From DATATV01 sp035551355 (lineage in GTDB: Bacteria > Actinomycetota > Actinomycetes > Mycobacteriales > Pseudonocardiaceae), in the NCBI GenBank assembly GCA_035551355.1, contig DASZNF010000144.1, forward strand, positions 51,363-115,362: a stretch of 64,000 nucleotides of DNA. The letters run 5' to 3'. Under the pieces are notes generated by a model that saw only the letters and a list, made by a program, of their open reading frames with translations, did not search any database and was not told where the DNA came from. The translations under genes were made by a program, and so were the position numbers. Shown here piece by piece: positions 18,282 to 27,208 of this stretch. How positions within the stretch are numbered: position 1 is the stretch's first letter; each line of letters starts with the position of its first letter.

Positions 18282-19457
18282 TCAGCGTCGGGGCAGGCCC
18301 AGCACCCGTTCGGCGATGATGTTGCGCTGGATTTCCGAGGTGCCACCGGCGATCGTGCCGGCGAAGCTCCTTGTGTACCGGTCGAACCAGCTGGAGGTGA
18401 ACGCGGCGAGATGCAGATGACCGACCGGGCCGGTGGTCGCCGGGTGGTTCAGTCCCGCCGGTCCCGCCGCCGCCAGCGCGCGCTCGGAAACCTGTTGCAC
18501 CGCCTCGGATCCCATCAGCTTGAGCACCGACAGCGACGCCACATCCTGGTCGCCGCCTGCGGCACGCGCCAGCGCCCTCGACCCGAGCAGTCGCAGGGCG
18601 TAGGCGTCGAGCACCGCGGTGGCGTAGGCGTCACGGTCGACGTCGCCCCGCGGCCGGAAGTCCCGGACCAGTTCGTCGAGCCGTTCCGCGTAGCTGAGCC
18701 AGAGCAGGGTTCGCTCGTGGCCGAGTGAGCCGTTGGCGACTCGCCAGCCGCCGTTCAGCGGCCCGACGAGATTGTCCTCGGGCACGCGGACGTTGTCGAA
18801 GAACACTTCGTTGAAGTCGAGGTCGTCGGCCGCCATGACGGACGCGAACGGCCGCCGGGTCACCCCGGGCAGGTCGGTGGGGATGAGCAGCGCGCTGATT
18901 CCCTGATGCCGCGGGGCTTCCGGGTCGGTGCGGACGAAGGTCAGCAGCACGTCCGCGTCGTGCGCGCCCGAGGTCCACACTTTCTGCCCGGTCACGACGA
19001 ACTGGTCGCCGTCCAGGGCGGCCCGGGTGGTCAGCGAGGCGAGGTCCGAGCCCGCGCCTGGTTCGCTCATGCCCAGCGACGCGGTGATCTCGGCCCGCAG
19101 GATCGGTACGGCCCAACGCTTTTTTTGTTCCTCGGTACCGAAGGACAGCAGCGAGGCAGCCACGATGCCCACGCCCTGCGGGTTGAAACTGTGGTAGATC
19201 CGCCGCCGGGACAGCTCCTTGAGATGCACGTACCGCTCGACCAGGTTCGCGTTGCGGCCGCCGAACTCGGGCGGATTGCCGGGCAGCAGCCAGCCGTGGT
19301 CGAACTGCAGGCGTTGCCACCGCCGTGCCCACTCGGGAACGTCCGAACTGGACCGTGATCGCTCGGTGGCCTCGGCCTCGGCCGGCAGATGCTCGTCGAG
19401 AAACGCGCCGAACTCGGCCCGGAACGCCTCGGTGGCGGCGTCAAAGCTCAATCGCAT
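18282..19457 (-). CDS. acyl-CoA dehydrogenase (pair 2, subunit 2)
   Basis: A 391-residue acyl-CoA dehydrogenase with MSEPGAGSDLASL and FVVTGQKVWTSGA (flavin and substrate contacts) and the C-terminal IAGGTSEIQRNIIAERVLGLPRR. Like the enzyme at 7653 it has Gly where medium-chain enzymes have the catalytic Glu, so it belongs to the branch used for branched or bulky acyl chains. Its start overlaps the end of the upstream dehydrogenase by 17 bp. The downstream end converges on the TetR gene with only 25 bp between them. Confidence 0.92.
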   Translation of the reverse strand: MRLSFDAATEAFRAEFGAFLDEHLPAEAEATERSRSSSDVPEWARRWQRLQFDHGWLLPGNPPEFGGRNANLVERYVHLKELSRRRIYHSFNPQGVGIVAASLLSFGTEEQKKRWAVPILRAEITASLGMSEPGAGSDLASLTTRAALDGDQFVVTGQKVWTSGAHDADVLLTFVRTDPEAPRHQGISALLIPTDLPGVTRRPFASVMAADDLDFNEVFFDNVRVPEDNLVGPLNGGWRVANGSLGHERTLLWLSYAERLDELVRDFRPRGDVDRDAYATAVLDAYALRLLGSRALARAAGGDQDVASLSVLKLMGSEAVQQVSERALAAAGPAGLNHPATTGPVGHLHLAAFTSSWFDRYTRSFAGTIAGGTSEIQRNIIAERVLGLPRR

Positions 19458-20433
19458 GGCATTCCTCCGCGATGACGGCGCGATGTTCGACCGCGCCACC
19501 CAGCAGCAACTCGCCGGCCTTGGCTCGTTTCAACCCGAACTGCAGCTCGTTGTCCCACGTCATGCCCATCGCGCCGAACAGCTGAATGCCGTTGCGGTAG
19601 ACCACCGACTGGCACTCCCCGGCCGCGGCTTTCGCCATCGTCGCGGCGATCCGGCGACGCGGATCGTTCTCGGCGATGGTCAGCGCGGCGAAGTAGGCCA
19701 GCGCGCTCGCGCGCTCGATGGCCACATGCATGTCGGCGGCCTTGTGCTTGACCGCTTGGAAAGAGCCGAGCGGCGAACCGAACTGGTGGCGGGTCCGGAC
19801 GTGCTCCAGGGTCAGCTCCAGCACCCGCCGGCAGGCGCCGACCATGGTGAGCGCCATCCCGGTGAGCGCGAGCTGCCGGGCCGACACCGGATCCGCTCCC
19901 GTACCGGAGTGGACTCGCACCCGCGGGAAGGTGACCTCGGCGACGTGCAGCAGCGGATCGAACACCGGGACGCGTTCGGCACTGGTCTCCGTGGCGGGCA
20001 CGGTGAACACACCCTCCCCGGTGACCACCGCCAGCCAGTCCGCCCGGTCCCCGTCGAGCACGTGCCGTGCGGTGCCGTCCAGAATCCAGTCATCCCCATC
20101 CCGGCGCGCCGAGACGCCCTCGTACACGGCCGTGCCGGATTGGCCCGCCTGCGCGACCCCCGGTGCCAGGGGCGCGAACTGGGTCGTGGTGGCCAGGAAC
20201 GGCGTCGGGTCGGTCGCGTGGCCGAGTTCGTCGAGCACGATCGCCAGCTCGATGGCCGTCTCGGGGTCGGTCAGCTCGGTCCAGCCCAGGTCGTTGTAGA
20301 CCTTCCACAACGGCGCGGGGTCGGCGTCCTGGTCGGCCACGGACCGGACCAGCGTGGCCGGGCACTCCTTCGCCAGCACGTCCCGCACGGTGTCGCGCCA
20401 CAGCCGCTGGTCCGCGGTGAACTCGAACAGCAT
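19441..20433 (-). CDS. acyl-CoA dehydrogenase (pair 2, subunit 1)
   Basis: A 330-residue dehydrogenase, shorter than the usual 380 mainly in the middle domain. It keeps the C-terminal RTRHQFGSPLGSFQAVKHKAAD and QLFGAMGMTWDNELQFGLKRAK. The shortened form and the 17-bp overlap with the following full-length dehydrogenase suggest a heteromeric enzyme in which this subunit completes the flavin site. It starts 43 bp from a perfect copy of the TetR repeat and is divergent from the thiolase-crotonase fusion. Confidence 0.9.
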   Translation of the reverse strand: MLFEFTADQRLWRDTVRDVLAKECPATLVRSVADQDADPAPLWKVYNDLGWTELTDPETAIELAIVLDELGHATDPTPFLATTTQFAPLAPGVAQAGQSGTAVYEGVSARRDGDDWILDGTARHVLDGDRADWLAVVTGEGVFTVPATETSAERVPVFDPLLHVAEVTFPRVRVHSGTGADPVSARQLALTGMALTMVGACRRVLELTLEHVRTRHQFGSPLGSFQAVKHKAADMHVAIERASALAYFAALTIAENDPRRRIAATMAKAAAGECQSVVYRNGIQLFGAMGMTWDNELQFGLKRAKAGELLLGGAVEHRAVIAEECHAIEL

Positions 20434-20475
20434 CCCGGTCTCCCGCCCCTGCCGACTACGTAGCTCTCAATGAGC

Positions 20476-20490
20476 GAGAATATCATTCTC
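20476..20490. promoter_or_regulatory. TetR operator GAGAATATCATTCTC (perfect repeat)
   Basis: It is identical over all 15 bases, spacer included, to the site in the TetR promoter. It lies 43 bp upstream of the acyl-CoA dehydrogenase start at 20433 and about 146 bp from the divergent thiolase-crotonase gene. Confidence 0.82.
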
Positions 20491-20636
20491 CTGTTTCGAC
20501 AGTAATAGTCTCAGCCGCCGGTCCGGGACGGCCGCGCCGCCGTCATGGTGAGCAGCCTGTCACATCCGCGCCGCGCCGATCGCCGCTCGACCTAGGGTGA
20601 TCCCAATACTGCACGGTAACCGCTCAGGAAGTGGCC

Positions 20637-23009
20637 ATGGGCAACCTCGACATCGATCCGCGGACCCCGGTCGTGGTGGGGGTCGGCCAGCACTCCGAAC
20701 GCCTGGACGACGCCGGCTACCAGCGACTGTCCGCTGTGGACCTCGCCGCCGCGGCGGTCCGCGCGGCGCTGGCCGACACCGGGGCCGACCCCGGCGCCAT
20801 CGTTGCGGCGATCGACACCGTCGGTGGCATCCGGCAGTTCGAGATGTCCATTCCGGGCGCGCCCGCGCTCCTGGGCCGGTCCGACAACTACCCTCGGTCG
20901 GTGGCGGGCCGGGTGGGCGCCGACCCGGCCCGGGCGATCCTCGATGTGGCCGGCGGCCAGAGCCCGCAGCACCTGGTCACCGAGTTCGCCGCCGCCATCG
21001 CGACCGGTGCCAGCGAGGTCGCGCTGGCCTTCGGGTCGGAGGCCATCTCCACCGTGCAGCACCTCGCGCAGGCCGAGGACAAACCCGACTTCACCGAACA
21101 CGTCGAGGGCAGCCTGGAAGACCGGGGCCTCGGCCTGAAGGGCATGGTCTCCCGCCACCAGGCCGCCCACGGCCTGACCAACGCCACCAGCCAGTACGCG
21201 CTGTTCGACAACGCCCGCCGCGCCCGGCTCAAGCAGTCCCGCGAGGAGTACGCCGCGGCGATGGGCGAACTGTTCGCCCCCTTCACGAAGGTCGCGGCCA
21301 ACAACCCGCACGCCGCGGCGCCCATCGAGCGCACGGCCACCGAACTGGTCACGCCCACCGAGGCCAACCGCCCGATCGCCGACCCCTACACCCGCTACAT
21401 CGTGGCCCGGGAGAAGGTCAACCAGGCCGCGGCGGTGCTGGTGATGTCGGTGGCCGCGGCGCAACGCCTCGGCGTGCCGCGGGACAACTGGGTGTTCCTG
21501 CACGGACACGCCGATCTCCGGGAACAGAAGCTGATGGACCGCGCCGACTTCAGCGCCGGTCCGGCTTCGGTCATGGCCGCCGAACACGCACTCGAGGTCG
21601 CCGGCATCGGGGTCGACGACCTGGCCACCATCGACCTGTACAGCTGCTACCCCAGCCCGGTGTTCACCATCTGCGACGGACTGGACCTGCGTCCGGACGA
21701 CCCGCGCGGGCTGACCCTCACCGGCGGGCTGCCGTTCTTCGGCGGCGCGGGCAACAACTACTCCATGCACGCCATCGCCGAGACCGTGCGGCGGATGCGG
21801 GCCAAGCCCGGCGCCTACGGTTTCGTCGGCGCCAACGGCGGCACGCTGAGCAAGTACTCGGTCGGTATCTACTGCACCACTCCGACCGAATGGCGCGCGG
21901 ATCGCTGTGCCGACCTACAGCGGGAAATCGACTCCTGGCCCGTGCTGGAACAGGCGGTGCACGCCGACGGCTGGGCCACCATCGAGACCTACACCGTCAA
22001 ACACGACCGCGGCGGCGCCCGCACCGGCGTGGTGATCGGCCGGCTGGAGGCCGACGACCGCCGGTTCATCGCCATGACCCACGGCGGTGACGAGGAAATC
22101 CTCGACCAGCTGGGCACCGGCGAACCCATCGGCACGCGCGTGTACGTGCGCTCCTTCGGCTTCGGAAACCGCGTCACCACAACGGAAACGCGGATGAACG
22201 AACTGTTCCCCGTCCGGCCCACGGTGTTGCGCGACAACTACGAGCACGTGCTCGTGCGCCGCGACGGGCATCTACTGGAAATCACGATCAACCGCCCCGA
22301 TCAGCGCAACAGCCTGACCCCACAGGCCAACGAGGAACTAGACGAGATCTTCGACGCCTACTTCGCCGACCCCGACCTCTGGGTCGCCATCCTCACCGGC
22401 GCCGGGGACAAAGCCTTCTCCGCCGGCAACGACCTGGTCTACTCCGCCAGCGGAAAACCCATGTGGGCGCCCAAAAACGGCTTCGCCGGCCTGACCAGCC
22501 GCCGGGACCTGCCCAAACCGGTGATCGCCGCGGTCAACGGCTATGCCATGGGCGGAGGCTGCGAGATCGCCCTGGCCTGCCACCTCATCGTCGCCGACGC
22601 CACCGCGCGATTCGCGCTGTCGGAGGTGAAGGTCGGGCTCGTCGCCGCCGCGGGCGGGCTGGTCCGGCTGCCCCGCGCCGTGCCGCCGAAGCTGGCCAAC
22701 GACATGATCCTCACCGGCCGCCGTCTGACGGCCGAAGAGGCGCTGGCCCACGGGTTGATCAGCCGGGTGGCCGAGGCCGGCCAGGCGATGGTGGGCGCCC
22801 GTGCGCTGGCCGCGGAAATCCTGGACGGCTCCCCCACGTCGGTGCGGGTCTCGCTGCAGGTGATGGCCGAAACCCAGGGCATCGCCGACACCGTCGACGC
22901 GGTCACCCACCCCTCGGCCGCCCTGGACGAACTCATGATCAGCGAGGACGCGATCGAGGGAGTCGAGGCGTTCGCGCAGAAGCGACGCCCGGTCTGGCGA
23001 AACCGCTGA
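20637..23009 (+). CDS. fused thiolase-like / enoyl-CoA hydratase-like protein
   Basis: A 790-residue two-domain protein read through without a break. Residues 1-525 are a thiolase-fold protein of the 'acetyl-CoA acetyltransferase' type found in actinobacteria: His378 in GAGNNYSMH is kept and a beta-rich tail follows (about 440-515). At the nucleophile site the text is AGGQSPQ (105-111), with no cysteine. Residues 530-790 are a crotonase: oxyanion motifs KAFSAGNDL (592-600) and GYAMGGGCEIALA (635-647), Glu663 in LSEVKVGL. A dehydrogenase product could be hydrated and passed on inside one chain, but the missing Cys argues for a non-thiolytic role. ATG chosen after AGGAA. Confidence 0.9.
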   Translation: MGNLDIDPRTPVVVGVGQHSERLDDAGYQRLSAVDLAAAAVRAALADTGADPGAIVAAIDTVGGIRQFEMSIPGAPALLGRSDNYPRSVAGRVGADPARAILDVAGGQSPQHLVTEFAAAIATGASEVALAFGSEAISTVQHLAQAEDKPDFTEHVEGSLEDRGLGLKGMVSRHQAAHGLTNATSQYALFDNARRARLKQSREEYAAAMGELFAPFTKVAANNPHAAAPIERTATELVTPTEANRPIADPYTRYIVAREKVNQAAAVLVMSVAAAQRLGVPRDNWVFLHGHADLREQKLMDRADFSAGPASVMAAEHALEVAGIGVDDLATIDLYSCYPSPVFTICDGLDLRPDDPRGLTLTGGLPFFGGAGNNYSMHAIAETVRRMRAKPGAYGFVGANGGTLSKYSVGIYCTTPTEWRADRCADLQREIDSWPVLEQAVHADGWATIETYTVKHDRGGARTGVVIGRLEADDRRFIAMTHGGDEEILDQLGTGEPIGTRVYVRSFGFGNRVTTTETRMNELFPVRPTVLRDNYEHVLVRRDGHLLEITINRPDQRNSLTPQANEELDEIFDAYFADPDLWVAILTGAGDKAFSAGNDLVYSASGKPMWAPKNGFAGLTSRRDLPKPVIAAVNGYAMGGGCEIALACHLIVADATARFALSEVKVGLVAAAGGLVRLPRAVPPKLANDMILTGRRLTAEEALAHGLISRVAEAGQAMVGARALAAEILDGSPTSVRVSLQVMAETQGIADTVDAVTHPSAALDELMISEDAIEGVEAFAQKRRPVWRNR

Positions 23010-23107
23010 CCGGCGCTCTGCCGAGCGCGAGCAGGCAGATCAGCCGACGAGACGCCGGATGACCACACGCCAAGCGTGCTCGGTCCGCGGCGTCGGGCAA
23101 CTCTGGC

Positions 23108-23113
23108 TAGCGT
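23108..23113 (+). promoter_or_regulatory. -10 element TAGCGT of a leaderless transcript
   Basis: TAGCGT is followed by seven bases and then the ATG of the CoA-transferase gene, with no ribosome-binding site. This is the normal spacing of actinobacterial leaderless mRNAs. Confidence 0.5.
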
Positions 23114-23120
23114 GCAGGGC

Positions 23121-24602
23121 ATGTCGCTGACCGACCGCCTGGAGTCCTCGCTCGCCCGTCCCGCGACCGATGACGCGTTCGACCCGCACGCGGAACTGGC
23201 CGAACTGCTGGCCGGCATCGGTATGAGCCCGTCCGACGCAGGCGGCGCCATCACCTTCGAGGGTGCCGACCCGGTCGTGCCCAGCACGTTGCGGCTGGGC
23301 GGCGCGGCCGGGATCGCGCTGGTCGCGAAGTCCGTGGCCATGGCCAAGTTGTGGCGCTCGCGCGGCGGGGCTGGTCAGGACATCGGGGTGGACCTGCGGG
23401 TCACGCCGCACCGGCTGTGCCCGTTCTACGACCGCAAGTGGGAGCGGATCAACGGGTATCCGACCGCGGTCACCTCGATCCCCAACCCGGCCTTCGGGTT
23501 CGGCTTCTACCGCACCGCCGACGACCGCTGGGTGATGCCGCTCAACCCCTACCCGAAGATCAGGACGGCCGCGCAGGTTCTGCTCGACGTGCCTGACGAT
23601 CAGCGGCGGGTGGCCGAGGCGATCGGCACGTGGACCGGCCGGGAACTCGAAACCGCGGCGGCCGAGGCCGGCGTGGTCCTGCCGATGCTGCGCTCGACCG
23701 AGGAACTGCTGGCCGAACCGCAGTACCGCGAGGTGCTCGCCGAGCTGCCCCTGATCGAGCTCACCAAGATCGGCGAGAGCGAACCGATCCCGTTGCCTTC
23801 CGGTGCGACCGATCCACTGAGCGGCGTGCGGGCACTGGGCATGGGCCACGTGATCGCGGGAGCGGGCACCGGCCGGGCACTGGCGTTGCACGGCGCCGAT
23901 GTGCTCAACCTGTGGCGGCCGGGCGAGGCCGAGTCCGATCTGACCTACCTGACCGCCAACGTGGGCGTCCGATCGGCCATGCTCGACCCGTACTCGGCCG
24001 ACGGGCGGGCCCGGATCGGCGCGCTGCTGGCCGACGCCGACGTGTTCTACGCCAACCGCCGTCCCGGCTACCTGGACCGGATCGGCCTGTCCGAACCGGA
24101 GGCCGCGGCCGCGCGGCCGGGCATCGTGCACGCCAGCGTCTCGCTCAACGGATCGGCCGGACCGTGGGCGAACCGGGTCGGATTCGACCAGTCGGCGGGC
24201 AGCCTGGTCGGCATGATGACCATGGAGGGCGACGGACGGACGCCGTCGTTGTCGCCGATCGTGGTGGTCAATGACTACATCGTGTCCTGGCTGCTGGCCA
24301 CCGGCATCGCCGAGGCACTGACCCGGCGGGCGAGCGAGGGCGGCAGCTACCGGGTGCACGTCTCACTGACCCGGGCGGCGCTGTGGATCCTCGGCATGGG
24401 CGTGTTCGACCGCGACTACGCCCGGGAAACCGCGGGCAGCAGCGAACAACACCGGTACCTCGACCCGGAAACGTTCACTGTGGACACTCCGCTCGGCCGG
24501 TACCAGGGTGTGACCGAGCAGGTGCGGATGTCCGCGACCCCGGGCCGCTACCGGTTCCCGCTGTTGCCGCGCGGCGCGGCCGAACCCGTCTGGCTGGACT
24601 GA
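23121..24602 (+). CDS. CoA-transferase family III (CaiB/BaiF-like)
   Basis: A 493-residue protein of the class III CoA-transferase fold. The C-terminal half is most typical: GRALALHGADVLNLWRPGE, a segment with DVFYANRRPGYLDRIGL, GIVHASVSLNG and GFDQSAGSLVGMM. The N-terminal half is less conserved and the catalytic Asp cannot be placed with certainty. It could activate a pathway acid by moving CoA from another thioester, or racemise a 2-methylacyl-CoA. Its own leaderless promoter separates it from the preceding fusion gene; there is no copy of the TetR repeat directly before it. Confidence 0.8.
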   Translation: MSLTDRLESSLARPATDDAFDPHAELAELLAGIGMSPSDAGGAITFEGADPVVPSTLRLGGAAGIALVAKSVAMAKLWRSRGGAGQDIGVDLRVTPHRLCPFYDRKWERINGYPTAVTSIPNPAFGFGFYRTADDRWVMPLNPYPKIRTAAQVLLDVPDDQRRVAEAIGTWTGRELETAAAEAGVVLPMLRSTEELLAEPQYREVLAELPLIELTKIGESEPIPLPSGATDPLSGVRALGMGHVIAGAGTGRALALHGADVLNLWRPGEAESDLTYLTANVGVRSAMLDPYSADGRARIGALLADADVFYANRRPGYLDRIGLSEPEAAAARPGIVHASVSLNGSAGPWANRVGFDQSAGSLVGMMTMEGDGRTPSLSPIVVVNDYIVSWLLATGIAEALTRRASEGGSYRVHVSLTRAALWILGMGVFDRDYARETAGSSEQHRYLDPETFTVDTPLGRYQGVTEQVRMSATPGRYRFPLLPRGAAEPVWLD

Positions 24603-24696
24603 AGTTTCGTTGGGTGAATCGCGACGGCGTCGGCGAACTCGCGTGGCTCGCCGTAGCGGCCGGCGGGGATCGACGCGGGTGCGCGGCGCTGAGGGG

Positions 24697-25071
24697 TCAG
24701 CAGGCCTCGGCGAGGCCGGACGCGGCGATGTGCGCGTTCTCGATGGCCCGCCGGGTCTGCTCGCTCGCCGCCCGCGCCTCCTTGGCCCACAACGCCGTGG
24801 TGGCCAGCGCTTCCTCCGGCTCGCCGACGAATGGCCCCTCGGTCACCACCAGCCGGTGCTCGCGCACCCGGCGCTGCAGCTCGGCCTGGATCAACGTCAC
24901 CACCGAATCGAACTCGCCCAGAATTCCGGCCAGCTGACCCAACTGCTGGACCAGTTCGGGAGAATCGGTGCGGTGCCCGGGCGCGGTGGTGGCGCGGCGC
25001 AGCGCATCCTGGGCCAGGCGCAGGAGATCCGAGCGATCGGGCTGATGCAGAGGTTCGGGTGACAGCCGCAT
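24697..25071 (-). CDS. hypothetical helical protein
   Basis: A 124-residue protein I do not recognise. It is almost wholly alpha-helical by composition, with heptad-like stretches (ELVQQLGQLAGILGEFDSVV and ALATTALWAKEARAASEQ) that suggest a coiled coil or helical bundle. There are no cysteines before the last residue, no signal peptide and no membrane segment. It resembles in size and character the small ESX-associated or cell-division-associated helical proteins of actinobacteria, but nothing specific supports that. The ATG at 25071 begins a plausible amphipathic start (MRLSPEPLHQPDRSD). Confidence 0.6.
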   Translation of the reverse strand: MRLSPEPLHQPDRSDLLRLAQDALRRATTAPGHRTDSPELVQQLGQLAGILGEFDSVVTLIQAELQRRVREHRLVVTEGPFVGEPEEALATTALWAKEARAASEQTRRAIENAHIAASGLAEAC

Positions 25072-25215
25072 ACCGCCATCGTGGCCCTCGCGGTGGCATT
25101 GACGGAAGTGACTTTTACTTGCCTCCTGGTTCAGTATCAGTGAATCCAGCCCGGTCCCGCCGACCGGTGGTGCTGCGTGCGGTCGGCGGCGGCCGAGGCT
25201 GCGCGCGGGGTGGGA

Positions 25216-25221
25216 TAGCCT
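25216..25221 (+). promoter_or_regulatory. -10 element TAGCCT of a leaderless transcript
   Basis: TAGCCT is followed after seven bases by the GTG start of the glutathione peroxidase gene, and no Shine-Dalgarno is present; leaderless spacing. Confidence 0.55.
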
Positions 25222-25228
25222 CGATGCC

Positions 25229-25765
25229 GTGTCCATTCACGAGTTCTCCGCCACCACCGCCGACGGTGCCGCCCAGTCGCTGGATGCCTATGCCGGCCGC
25301 GTGGTGCTGATCGTCAACGTCGCCAGCAAGTGCGGGCTCACGCCCCAGTACGAAGGTCTGGAGGCGCTCTACCGGGACACGCGCGACCGCGGGCTGGAGA
25401 TCCTCGGCTTCCCGTGCAACCAGTTCGGCGGCCAGGAACCGGGTTCCGACGCCGAGATCCAGGACTTCTGCGCCACCAACTTCGATGTCACCTTCCCGGT
25501 CTTCAGCAAGGTCGAGGTCAATGGCCCCGGCGCGGACCCGTTGTTCGCCTACCTGCGCGCCAAGGCCCCGGGCGATTTCGGCCCCTCGTCCGGACCGTTG
25601 TACGAGCACATCAAGGCCTCGCGCCCGGAAGCACTGGGCACCGACGAGATCAAATGGAACTTCACCAAGTTCCTCGTCGGCCGCGACGGGAAGGTGATCC
25701 GCCGTTTCGAGCCGACCGAGACACCCGAACAGCTCAGGTCGGAGATCCTCGAGCTACTGGACTGA
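25229..25765 (+). CDS. glutathione peroxidase family (thioredoxin-type peroxidase)
   Basis: A 178-residue cysteine-type glutathione peroxidase homologue. The peroxidatic Cys35 is in NVASKCGLTPQY, with the rest of the catalytic tetrad in FPCNQFGG (61-68) and KWNFTKFLV. Cys81 in IQDFCATNF is at the position of the resolving cysteine of thioredoxin-dependent members, so reduction by thioredoxin rather than glutathione is expected (actinobacteria lack glutathione). There is no selenocysteine or signal peptide. It would detoxify hydroperoxides in the cytoplasm. The GTG start follows a leaderless-type -10 element. Confidence 0.94.
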   Translation: MSIHEFSATTADGAAQSLDAYAGRVVLIVNVASKCGLTPQYEGLEALYRDTRDRGLEILGFPCNQFGGQEPGSDAEIQDFCATNFDVTFPVFSKVEVNGPGADPLFAYLRAKAPGDFGPSSGPLYEHIKASRPEALGTDEIKWNFTKFLVGRDGKVIRRFEPTETPEQLRSEILELLD

Positions 25766-25798
25766 CGCCGGCCGGTACGGAAGCCCGCGTCGCCGTCG

Positions 25799-27112
25799 TC
25801 AGGCCGCCAGTTCTCGACGGCCGGTTTCCGCGGTCGCGACAGTGACGCCGAAGCTGATGATCGCGGCGACGATGACGGCTACCGCGACGCTCATGCCGGT
25901 TCCGGTGCGGCCGACCAGCCACACCGCGATGATCGGCGCGGTACCCCCGAACAGCGCCGAGGCGAGAGCGAAGGCGAGTCCACCACCGGTGACCCGGATC
26001 CGGGTCGGCAACAGCTCCAGCATGATCGGGGTCTGCACGCCCTGGTGCAGTCCGATGGGAACGACGATCGCGAGTTGCGCGACCAGGATGAACGCGAAGG
26101 TCCGCAGGTCCATCAGCAGGAACACCGGCACCGCGAGGATCACGAACAGTGCCTGCGCCGCAAAGAGTATAGGGCGACGGCCGAATCGGTCCGCGAGTCG
26201 GCCGGACAGCGGAATCACGCACATCATGAAGCACTGGGCGATGAGCGCGCTGGAAAAGGTGGCGTGCTCGCCGAGGTGGGTGTGGCCGAGCAGATAGGTC
26301 GGCACGTAGGTCAGGAAGACGTAGAAGGCGAAAAAGCTGCCACACAGGAAAATCCCCATCATCCGGAGGATCTGACCGAGGTGCCGCCGGTTCGTCACCA
26401 GCTCGACGATGGGGGCGCGCGCGACGGCGCCCTGGTCCTCGATCTGCCGGAACTCGGGCGTTTCGGTGAGTCGGGAGCGCACGAACCAGCCGATCACGCC
26501 CAGTGGCGCGGCGAACAGGAAGGCGACCCGCCATCCCCACGACGCCATCGCGTCATGGGGCAGCACGGACGAGAGCACGGTGGCCACGAGCAAGGCCAGG
26601 ATGCTTCCCGCTGTCGCGCCGACCTGCACCCAGCTCGCGGAGAACGCGCGGTGACGGGGTGAGCTCTGTTCCAGCGCCATGGCGCCGGCGGCCGGAACCT
26701 CACCGCCGATGAACACTCCCAGGCTCAGCCGGGCCAGCACCAGCAGGATCGGAGCGGCCACACCCATCGATGCCGCGGTCGGCAGGACGCCGCACACGGC
26801 GGCCGCGGCGGACGCGCCGAAGATGGTGATCGCCAGGATTTTGCGCCGGCCGAGCCGGTCGGCGAAATGGCCGATGATGATCGCGCCGATGGGCCGGGAG
26901 ATGAATGTCGACAACAGTCCGGCGAAAGTGGCCAGCAAGCTGGCGACCTCGCTTCGGGCCGGAAAGAACTGCGGAGCAAGGAAAACGGCGAAATAGGCGT
27001 ACAGGGTGAAGTCGTAGACCTCGATCACCTGTCCGGCGGCGCAGCCAAGGCGTACGGCGAGCTGGCGTGGTTGTCGCGTGTGGGAACTGGTTTCGGTGTT
27101 GTGGATTGCCAT
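25799..27112 (-). CDS. MFS transporter, metabolite:H+ symporter type
   Basis: A 437-residue major facilitator with about 12 predicted membrane spans. The loop 2-3 signature reads GHFADRLGRRKIL, and the N-terminal YDFTLYAYFAVFLAPQFF and IGGEVPAAGAMALEQ segments are those of the MHS (ShiA/ProP-like) family, which imports organic acids and zwitterions with protons. It is the last gene of the minus-strand cluster with the LacI regulator, amidohydrolase and amine oxidase, so it probably imports their substrate. ATG 27112 is preferred over a start 20 codons upstream because the latter adds a polar, non-conserved stretch. Confidence 0.92.
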   Translation of the reverse strand: MAIHNTETSSHTRQPRQLAVRLGCAAGQVIEVYDFTLYAYFAVFLAPQFFPARSEVASLLATFAGLLSTFISRPIGAIIIGHFADRLGRRKILAITIFGASAAAAVCGVLPTAASMGVAAPILLVLARLSLGVFIGGEVPAAGAMALEQSSPRHRAFSASWVQVGATAGSILALLVATVLSSVLPHDAMASWGWRVAFLFAAPLGVIGWFVRSRLTETPEFRQIEDQGAVARAPIVELVTNRRHLGQILRMMGIFLCGSFFAFYVFLTYVPTYLLGHTHLGEHATFSSALIAQCFMMCVIPLSGRLADRFGRRPILFAAQALFVILAVPVFLLMDLRTFAFILVAQLAIVVPIGLHQGVQTPIMLELLPTRIRVTGGGLAFALASALFGGTAPIIAVWLVGRTGTGMSVAVAVIVAAIISFGVTVATAETGRRELAA

Positions 27113-27208
27113 GGGATGGCTGCCTTTCTGGGTGCGGCCATCATCGCGTTGCCCGCGCTGGGCACCCGGCATCGCGACCGGGTGATCGCCGCTACGTGAA
27201 GGGAAGGG

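Noticed and set aside
2144..20490. That the GAGAAT sites are KstR or KstR2 (steroid) operators.
   Set aside because: The KstR core (AAC-N4-GTT) and KstR2 palindrome do not match GAGAAT-N3-ATTCTC; the island also has none of the ring-cleavage genes. Steroid degradation therefore cannot be claimed despite the KshB-like reductase.
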